Origin: Gimesia alba
GTDB taxonomy: Bacteria; Planctomycetota; Planctomycetia; Planctomycetales; Planctomycetaceae
Assembly: GCF_007744675.1 (NCBI RefSeq)
Contig: NZ_CP036269.1
Span: forward strand, 124,001-188,000
DNA length: 64,000 nt
Reading direction: 5' to 3'
Part shown: piece after piece, positions 35,681-42,411 of the stretch
Layout of the letters: each line of letters opens with the position of its first letter
Numbering within the stretch: the stretch's first letter is position 1
Program-made: the position numbers and the translations under genes
Notes under the pieces: model-generated
The model's input: the letters and a program-made list of their open reading frames with translations, nothing else
Database searches by the model: none
What the model was told of the DNA's origin: nothing

Positions 35681-36787
35681 ATGGCTGATTCAACGATTCC
35701 AGAAAACAGTTCGGCAGGTGATCAACAATCCCAAAGTGGCAGCATGAATCTGTTACAGGTATTAGTATTGATTGTATTTGTAGGCTTCGTGACGCTCTGC
35801 TTGGGCATTGTGTTTCCCGTCCAGATGGGATATCAGTTAGTCATCGGTTGGACAAGTTATATTACACGCACGCTGCCCGGGGTTACGATTTCTGTGGAAC
35901 GGACGACCTGGTTTCTTGTTGCTTTTGGACTGTTTACATGGGGCGTACACCTGGGAGGGAAAAAATGGTATCGACAAAAGCAGATCGCGGAGAGCGCGCC
36001 GGTCTGGCGAGGGCGCTGGACGTTCTCGCTGGCTGCGATCTGTTTCCTGTTGGGGCTGAGTGGCATCTGCGTGATCAGTATGACGCATCAAACCTGGTGG
36101 ATGGTGACGGGCGAGCCAGAGACTTTTGTGGCGAGAAATTTTCGTTTTCCGTTTATGGTATATAGCTGTCGTGAAGCTGCCAGACGCAGTACGTCTAAAT
36201 ATAATCTCAAACTGATTGGTTTGGGGATGCACAATTATCATGAAGCGTATGGGCAGCTTCCCGTTGGCGGTTCCTTCAGTCAGGCAGGACAGCCACAACA
36301 TAGTTGGGTGACGCGTCTCTTACCTTATCTGGATCAGGCTGCTTTGTATGACCAGATCAATTTCCATCAGCCCTGGACCTCCGAAGACAATCGCCAGCAT
36401 TTTCAAACGAAACTCAATGCTCTCTTGAACCCGGGAATCGCATCCGATGATGATCGGGAATATCAACCCGCTCATTACGCCGCCAACAGTCGTGTGCTCA
36501 ATGTGAATTCAGGCATGAACTTTAAAGAGATCACTGACGGCGTCTCCAATACGATTCTGGCGGGCGAAATCAAATCAAATATCAAAGCCTGGGGCGATCC
36601 GACAAACTTTCGCGACCCGGCACGGGGTATCAATCAAAGTCCTCATGGTTTTGGAGGCCCGTTTAAAGGGGGCGCTAATATGCTGATGATCGATGGTAGC
36701 GTGCGGTTTATTTCGGAGGACATCGATCCTACGATCCTCAAAGCGCTCAGTACGCCTAATGGGGGTGAAGCGGTCGGGGAATTTTAA
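35681..36787 (+). CDS. DUF1559 domain protein with multi-helix membrane N-terminus (copy 2)
   Basis: Protein of 368 residues, a tandem paralogue of the preceding gene: the soluble parts align throughout (RRSTSKYNLKLIGLGMHNYH, VTRLLPYLDQAALYDQINF, NMLMIDGSVRFISEDIDPT, and the shared C-terminal TPNGGEAVGEF). The H-x(n)-DG motif His is replaced in this copy (GGANMLMIDG versus GGAHFLLGDG), and the N-terminal helices have diverged more than the DUF1559 domain. The phosphatase gene downstream begins one base after its stop. Confidence 0.85.
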   Translation: MADSTIPENSSAGDQQSQSGSMNLLQVLVLIVFVGFVTLCLGIVFPVQMGYQLVIGWTSYITRTLPGVTISVERTTWFLVAFGLFTWGVHLGGKKWYRQKQIAESAPVWRGRWTFSLAAICFLLGLSGICVISMTHQTWWMVTGEPETFVARNFRFPFMVYSCREAARRSTSKYNLKLIGLGMHNYHEAYGQLPVGGSFSQAGQPQHSWVTRLLPYLDQAALYDQINFHQPWTSEDNRQHFQTKLNALLNPGIASDDDREYQPAHYAANSRVLNVNSGMNFKEITDGVSNTILAGEIKSNIKAWGDPTNFRDPARGINQSPHGFGGPFKGGANMLMIDGSVRFISEDIDPTILKALSTPNGGEAVGEF

Positions 36788-36788
36788 C

Positions 36789-37475
36789 ATGGTGCGAGAC
36801 CGTCTGTTGGCAATCGGGGATATTCACGGCTGTCTGACTGCGCTGGAGTTGTTGCTCGAAAAAGTCCAGCCGACGCCCGACGATCTGCTGGTGATTCTGG
36901 GTGATGTTATCTCGCGCGGGCCGGATACGCGGGGCTGCATTGAGTTGCTGATGGAGTTGCAGGAAACGATACCGCTGGTCTGTCTGATGGGAAATCATGA
37001 AGAGTATATGCTCGATGCCCGTGATTCGGATATTGCCTGTGGCAGTTGGATGTATTTTGGCGGCGAGGAGACACTACTCTCCTATGATCCGCAGTACCTC
37101 AGAGCCGACATCGAAAACGTGCCCGAATCTCACTGGGAATTTATTGAAGGCTTTCAGGATTACTTCGAAACCGATCACGAGATTTTCGTGCATGGCATGG
37201 TGGACCCAGATCTTCCCTTAACAGAGCAGGACTCTACGGAATTTCGCTGGCGCAAATTTACCGATGTCCGCCCGCATCTTTCTGGTAAACAGGTCATCTG
37301 CGGCCACACGTCTCAGAAGTCAGGCCTCCCGGTGAATCTCAGGCATTCTATCTGCATCGATACCAATGCCTGCCGGGGCGGCTGGTTGACCTGCCTGGAT
37401 GTGAACGGAGAAGTCGCCCATCAAACCAATGAGGACGGCGAATATCGGATGCTGGATATGAACTCGCTGGAGTGA
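36789..37475 (+). CDS. Metallophosphoesterase, PPP-type serine/threonine phosphatase
   Basis: Protein of 228 residues with the full bacterial PPP phosphatase signature: GDIHG (10-14), GDVISRG (37-43), GNHEEY (near 66-71) and a late H in CGHTSQ. The size matches PrpA/ApaH-type phosphatases that dephosphorylate proteins or diadenosine polyphosphates. ATG 36789 is one base after the previous stop, so it is the last gene of the DUF1559 membrane operon. A link between this phosphatase and the membrane proteins is inferred from operon structure only. Confidence 0.88.
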   Translation: MVRDRLLAIGDIHGCLTALELLLEKVQPTPDDLLVILGDVISRGPDTRGCIELLMELQETIPLVCLMGNHEEYMLDARDSDIACGSWMYFGGEETLLSYDPQYLRADIENVPESHWEFIEGFQDYFETDHEIFVHGMVDPDLPLTEQDSTEFRWRKFTDVRPHLSGKQVICGHTSQKSGLPVNLRHSICIDTNACRGGWLTCLDVNGEVAHQTNEDGEYRMLDMNSLE

Positions 37476-37488
37476 ATCTTCTGTTGAC

Positions 37489-37962
37489 TCAGTCCGTAGG
37501 CGGAAACGATTTCAATCGATCGAGCCGGTATTGAAAAATGCGTTCGACATCCTTTTGAACAAACAAGCGATTGATCAGGGCGCCGCCCAAAACCGCATAC
37601 TCGACTTTGTCTCGTACCAGCGTCCCGCCTGCCTGTTCCTGAAACGTGTGTTCGTGCCGCCAGAAGCGATAAGGGCCTTTGAGTTGCAGATCCACAAACC
37701 GGACCGGCGGCTCCCAGTCAGTGATTTCGGTTTTCCATTTCATGGGAAACCCGTGGAGCTTGAGCCGATAGTCGATGAGCGCCCCTTCATGAATCGGCAC
37801 CGGTTTGGGAGTCACAATCTGAAAATGTAACCAGGGGGGCGTCAGCGATTCGAGATTCTCAGGCCGGGCAAAGAAGTCAAACACATCCGAAATCGAATGT
37901 GGAATCAGGAGTTCAGATTGGAGCACATAGATTCCCTGTGCCGTCCTGTTGATTGTGACCAT
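37489..37962 (-). CDS. SRPBCC family protein
   Basis: Protein of 157 residues with the START/Bet v1-like pattern: ELLIPHSISDVFDFFARPENL near the start, then TPPWLHFQIV and a C-terminal helix (VERIFQYRLDRLKSF). Such proteins bind a hydrophobic ligand; this subtype resembles the N-terminal domain found beside epimerase-type SDR domains. ATG 37962 is used because upstream sequence has no similarity. It is divergent from an SDR gene starting at 38150, and it converges on the phosphatase gene with 13 bases between. Confidence 0.78.
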   Translation of the reverse strand: MVTINRTAQGIYVLQSELLIPHSISDVFDFFARPENLESLTPPWLHFQIVTPKPVPIHEGALIDYRLKLHGFPMKWKTEITDWEPPVRFVDLQLKGPYRFWRHEHTFQEQAGGTLVRDKVEYAVLGGALINRLFVQKDVERIFQYRLDRLKSFPPTD

Positions 37963-38149
37963 ATTGCGTGATCCGAAACTGGCATTCCCCAAAATTGAAA
38001 TGGGCTCCTTGTAAAATCGGCCGAGACGACTAAGAAGTAAGCAAGTACCTATGAAGAATTTCGTACCGTTCAGCAGGATTATTGTCCTGGTACACGGAAA
38101 AGGAACCGCTGTTTTAGCAGATTCTGAAAAATAAGCAGGAATTCCACTG

Positions 38150-38923
38150 ATGAATACAGCCGATTCTGAGCAGAAGTCACAAAAGTTCGTCATCCTGGGG
38201 GCGACGGGCGCCATCGGTTCCGAGTTAAGCCGTCGTCTGGTTCAAGCGGGTCACGAGGTCTTTCTCGGCGGTCGTAATCAATCGCGGTTGGAGTGTCTTT
38301 CTGAGGAATTAGCTGCGCCGACACAGACAATCGACGGAACTGATCCTGAATCGATCGAGCGGTGCATCCAGGGAGCCTGCGGAAAATTGGGACACGTTGA
38401 TGGCGTGGTGAACTGCATCGGTTCGGTGCTCCTCAAGCCAGCACATCTGACCTCCGATCAGGAATGGTCCGATGTGCTGGCTGTTAATTTAACATCTGCC
38501 TTTGCGGCGGTGCGGAGTGCCGCAAAAGTGATGGGGCGGCAGGGAGGAACGATCGTGCTGATTTCTTCCGCGGCCGCACGGATCGGGCTGGCCAATCATG
38601 AAGCGATTGCCGCCTCCAAGGCAGGTGTGATCGGTCTGACGCTCTCGGCTGCCGCGACCTATGCCAATCGGGGAATCCGCGTCAATGCAGTGGCCCCCGG
38701 TTTGATCAAATCGAACATGACACAAAGTCTCTGGGAAACACCGGCGGCAGAATCGGCTTCGACTGACATGCATGCGCTAAATCGAATCGGCGAACCTGCG
38801 GATGTGGCTTCGATGATTGAATGGTTATTGCAGGCGGAAAACAATTGGATCACAGGCCAGGTGCTGGGCATTGACGGCGGGTTAGCAACCATCGTGCCTC
38901 GCGCCCGACAGAAACGGGGTTGA
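38150..38923 (+). CDS. Short-chain dehydrogenase/reductase lacking the catalytic Tyr
   Basis: Protein of 257 residues with an SDR Rossmann fold: GATGAIGSELSRRL (17-30; a GxxGxxG pattern), VNCIGSV in place of NNAG, N113 in LAVNLTS, S139/S140, RVNAVAPGLI and C-terminal VLGIDGG. In the active-site Y-x3-K motif, Lys157 is present but the Tyr position is Ile153 (EAIAASKAG). The classical proton donor is therefore missing. I recall EAIAA(S/A)K variants in other SDR proteins, so this may be a divergent subgroup rather than a dead enzyme. AGGA precedes the start. Confidence 0.85.
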   Translation: MNTADSEQKSQKFVILGATGAIGSELSRRLVQAGHEVFLGGRNQSRLECLSEELAAPTQTIDGTDPESIERCIQGACGKLGHVDGVVNCIGSVLLKPAHLTSDQEWSDVLAVNLTSAFAAVRSAAKVMGRQGGTIVLISSAAARIGLANHEAIAASKAGVIGLTLSAAATYANRGIRVNAVAPGLIKSNMTQSLWETPAAESASTDMHALNRIGEPADVASMIEWLLQAENNWITGQVLGIDGGLATIVPRARQKRG

Positions 38924-38932
38924 GTGAAAGAT

Positions 38933-39643
38933 TCAATCCCGGGTCAGTTCATAAACGGAATTTACGGCAGGTTGACCGGTAAAATTCGGTCCTGCCTGAT
39001 CCGAGGCACCGATGTATTCACAAGGGAATGAAATCTGTTGACATCCCTGACAGGAAAGGAGATGCGAGCGCGGGTCGAAGTCAACATTTTGCCGCTTCAG
39101 GAATTCGCGTTTCTCTTTCGTTTTCCATTTGCCATCACTGGATTGCAGATTGTCTAAATCCAGGTGGGCGATGAACAATCCATCGTCTTTCAGCCAGTTG
39201 ACTGCGTTAGCGATCAGTTTTAATTTGTCGCCGACATAATGCAGGCCGTGCACGCAGGTGATCAGATCGAACTTTTTACGGGTGCGCCAGGTGTGTAGCG
39301 ACGCTGTTTCTAATTGCAGCGAAGTATCCTTTGCAGTGACAGGCAGAAACAGATCGACCAGATCAATGCCTAGAATCGAAATCTGGTGATTGAGCTTCTG
39401 GCGTTGAAAATATTCATTTGCCTGAATCAAGGCCCGCCCGGAACCGCAGCAGAGATCCAGCCAGCGGACCGTTTTCCGGGAACCACAACGCGCGGTTAAA
39501 AATTCCAGCGGATTCAACTTCAGATCGGCGGTATAGCTGTTCGTACCGGTAATTTCGCGCTCGCGATTCATACGACAGTTCGCTGCGACGTCCGACCATT
39601 CCAGTTCCTCATTTGTCAGCAGCGGTTCCATTTTTGTCGTCAC
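38933..39643 (-). CDS. Class I SAM-dependent methyltransferase
   Basis: Protein of 236 residues. Motif I is WLDLCCGSGRALIQA (about 62-76), followed by the acidic end of strand 2 (ISILGIDLVD), LQLETASLHTW and motif IV-like FDLITCVHGLHYVG. The C-terminal third contains LSCQGCQQISFPCEYIG, with two nearby Cys. Substrate unknown. Its start overlaps the stop of the TPR gene by four bases (ATGA), so it is translated as the second gene of that operon. Confidence 0.82.
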   Translation of the reverse strand: MTTKMEPLLTNEELEWSDVAANCRMNREREITGTNSYTADLKLNPLEFLTARCGSRKTVRWLDLCCGSGRALIQANEYFQRQKLNHQISILGIDLVDLFLPVTAKDTSLQLETASLHTWRTRKKFDLITCVHGLHYVGDKLKLIANAVNWLKDDGLFIAHLDLDNLQSSDGKWKTKEKREFLKRQNVDFDPRSHLLSCQGCQQISFPCEYIGASDQAGPNFTGQPAVNSVYELTRD

Positions 39644-42270
39644 TTCTTCATTCGCATTTGTAGTTCTTGATATTGCTGCTTGAGATCGTCGTTACCGAGT
39701 TCGGGGTACAGCAGTCTGGTGACGCCCAGCAGTTTTTTGGCCTCGGCTTCGTCCCCGGAGTCGAACATGGTTTGAATGATGTGCAGCCGTGCGTCCAGCC
39801 AGGGGATGCTGCCCGGCTTTTCAGCCGCTTCCAGCTGTCGCCATTTGGGCGTTGCCTGTCGCAGGCAGGCTTTAGTGCCGCAACGTTCCAGTAGCAATGC
39901 CACTTGCCTGATGAGCGCCGCATCTTTCGGAGACTGCTTTAACAGATCCTGGTAAAACTCGAGCGCTCTGATCGGCTGATCAATTGCCAGATAGGCTTCT
40001 GCCAGGCAGAGATTCAGCTGCTTCAATTGTTGCGGATTCAATTCTTCGCGGCGGCTGGCCAGTTTTTCGGCTGACTTGAGTTGCAGCATTCCCAAATCTC
40101 GGCGGGCTTGTGGTGTGAGTTCCAGATTTATCTGTGAAACGCCATTCAATACCGAGAGCAATTCATCGGTGCCCGCGGTCTCCAGGTTCTCCACGAGTGA
40201 CTGGGCGGCGGACGGATTGCCCTGACCGGCGAGCGCGATGATCTGCAGTCGCAACGCCTGATTCGAAATCTGATTCCAGAATTGAATTTGCTTTGTCGTT
40301 TGCGAAACGCTGGTTTCCGACTGCTCGTTATTTCTTCTTAATTGTGACGTCATCTGAGACGCTGTGTGATGGATCAGCTCCAGCAGTCGGTTCGCTTTCG
40401 CATACAGAGGCGGATTGGCATTCAGATAGATTCGCGTGAGTCGCAATGCGATTTCTGCCTGGGAAGCGAGATGGGTTTTCTCTGATCTGTCGGGGAATCC
40501 CTTCAAGAAATTCTCCAGAACATCGATCGCTTCCGCGCGCCAGGCTTTGGTTGGTTTGTTGAGCGAAGTCAGTCGCAGCAAAATTTGTTCATAGCAGCGG
40601 GCGATACCCAGATGGGCGTCGGCTGCTTTAGGTTGATCGGCAGGGATTTCCGTATAGAGGACAAGTGCTTTTGAATATTGCAGCCGCGCTTCTTCCAGCC
40701 GCGCCAGCATCCAGCCGGCTTCGTAATAACTTTTGCTGTTCGGGAAACGTGTGCGTACCGCTTCCAGCGCTCCGGTATAGGCGAGTCGTCGGGACTTCGT
40801 CCGACTTTGTGAATAGAGCTGGCCCAGACACCAGGCCGCCAGTAAATCCGCATCCGCTGCCTGGGCGTTGGAATGATATCTTTGAGACAGCGATTGAAAC
40901 TGAGCAGCCGCCTGCTTGTATTGTTTTGACTTGAGCTGCAAGGAAGCGCTGGTGAAGCCGAGCTCGAAAGCCAGCTCGGGTTTCCCTTGTTCGGCGGCTT
41001 GTTTTGCTGTTTTGTCGTAGGCGACGATGGCTTGTTCCAGTTTGCCTTGAGAATACAGGAGTTGTGCTTGTTTCAGGCTCTGGGAAATTCCACTTCCATA
41101 CTGGTCGACCTGATGTTGTTGATCGACCAGCATGCGCGCCCGTTGTGCCCAATAGCCGGGCTGTGTTGCTCCCAGATGCTTCGCCCGGGTTTCGACTTCC
41201 CGCCAGAGTTCCTCGGCGAGCGCGGTCTGCCGATTATCTAAAGCCACTTTTCTGAGCTGGATCAACGCATCGATTTCCAGGTAACCGAGTTCACTGGAAT
41301 AATGCCCGTGCTCCTGACGGTATTTGATGATTTGTGTTGCCGCCAGTTGTGATTTATTTTCTGCCAGTAAAATCCGGATCGATTCCACAAAGAGCGGCTC
41401 ATTCAGATAAGCCGGCGGTTTTTCTTTTACGAGCGCCTGGATCGCCCGCGCGGCGGCTGCGTAATTTCCTGCGATACGATCGCATTGAATCAACGCCAGC
41501 TTGCTGAGCCAGGTGATTGGCAGAGTGGTGGCGCGCCGGGAAAGTGGTTCCAGCCATTTCTCGGCGTCAGCCAGACTGGTTTTTCGTTGGGGGCTTTGCT
41601 GGTCGTATAAATCGGCGAGTTTGATTTTCGTCTGGGCTATCTGCAGTTGAAAATCCAGCAGCGTGTCGCGGATGGTGGCCGTTTTGAGAACCGTAAAGTT
41701 TTTAAAGGTGCCCGATTTTTTGAGTAGCTGATTCAATTGTGTTTCCGCGACCAATAATTCCTTGTCTGCCTGCGCCAGTTTCGCGAGCGCCTTCTGCTTC
41801 AGAGCATCATTATGCGGAATCGCTTTGGCTTGCCAGTAGAGAATTTCGGCTTTCTGAGTGGTGATCCGTGCGCGTTCGGCTTCAAACACTGTCGTATCAG
41901 CCCACTGGGGATATTTTTTGATAAGTTCTGTAAGGGTCTTTTCGGCGCGGTTCCAGAGTTCGGCCTGTTCATCGCCGCTGGTTACCATCGCATGCGCTGC
42001 CAGCGTGCGTGCCAGTTCCAATGTGTAGCGGGCTCGTTCGGTATCAGAAAGCCGTGTTCCGGACAAGCGGTCTAAACAAAACCCTTCGGCGATGCCAAAC
42101 AGATGCCGCTGACGCAGTCCATCAAAGTATGCCCGTGTCGCATCTTCCGCAGGGCAGACATTCATTGAGCACAGCAACACAAGCAGGAAACAGGCGACGC
42201 CGCGCCAGACACCTGTTTTACGTCGATCTGATGAAGATGCGGTTTCAGGTTGTAAGGAGCAAAAATGCAT
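39640..42270 (-). CDS. Large tetratricopeptide repeat protein, exported or membrane-anchored
   Basis: Protein of 876 residues. N-terminal hydrophobic segment (about 24-40: VACFLLVLLCSMNVCPAE) after a basic stretch acts as signal or anchor. The rest is helical with many TPR-like units, e.g. QGKLEQAIVAYDKTAKQAAEQ (near 410), KQYKQAAAQFQSLSQRY and DQPIRALEFYQDLLKQSPKD. TPR proteins are scaffolds. In planctomycetes they often sit beside Ser/Thr kinase genes, as here: the kinase gene is 141 bases upstream on the same strand. Translationally coupled to the methyltransferase gene downstream. Confidence 0.8.
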   Translation of the reverse strand: MHFCSLQPETASSSDRRKTGVWRGVACFLLVLLCSMNVCPAEDATRAYFDGLRQRHLFGIAEGFCLDRLSGTRLSDTERARYTLELARTLAAHAMVTSGDEQAELWNRAEKTLTELIKKYPQWADTTVFEAERARITTQKAEILYWQAKAIPHNDALKQKALAKLAQADKELLVAETQLNQLLKKSGTFKNFTVLKTATIRDTLLDFQLQIAQTKIKLADLYDQQSPQRKTSLADAEKWLEPLSRRATTLPITWLSKLALIQCDRIAGNYAAAARAIQALVKEKPPAYLNEPLFVESIRILLAENKSQLAATQIIKYRQEHGHYSSELGYLEIDALIQLRKVALDNRQTALAEELWREVETRAKHLGATQPGYWAQRARMLVDQQHQVDQYGSGISQSLKQAQLLYSQGKLEQAIVAYDKTAKQAAEQGKPELAFELGFTSASLQLKSKQYKQAAAQFQSLSQRYHSNAQAADADLLAAWCLGQLYSQSRTKSRRLAYTGALEAVRTRFPNSKSYYEAGWMLARLEEARLQYSKALVLYTEIPADQPKAADAHLGIARCYEQILLRLTSLNKPTKAWRAEAIDVLENFLKGFPDRSEKTHLASQAEIALRLTRIYLNANPPLYAKANRLLELIHHTASQMTSQLRRNNEQSETSVSQTTKQIQFWNQISNQALRLQIIALAGQGNPSAAQSLVENLETAGTDELLSVLNGVSQINLELTPQARRDLGMLQLKSAEKLASRREELNPQQLKQLNLCLAEAYLAIDQPIRALEFYQDLLKQSPKDAALIRQVALLLERCGTKACLRQATPKWRQLEAAEKPGSIPWLDARLHIIQTMFDSGDEAEAKKLLGVTRLLYPELGNDDLKQQYQELQMRMKK

Positions 42271-42411
42271 GAGACAATTCGCGCGAGCCGTGTTTGACAG
42301 AGTTCAAGGCAATTGCACGGAGGCAACTGCTGTCAGTAATCATACACTGCACGGCCTGTTTCTCCCAGACCTTCTTTTTCCGTCTAAAGCAAGGCAAAAC
42401 AGGGCAGCGGT

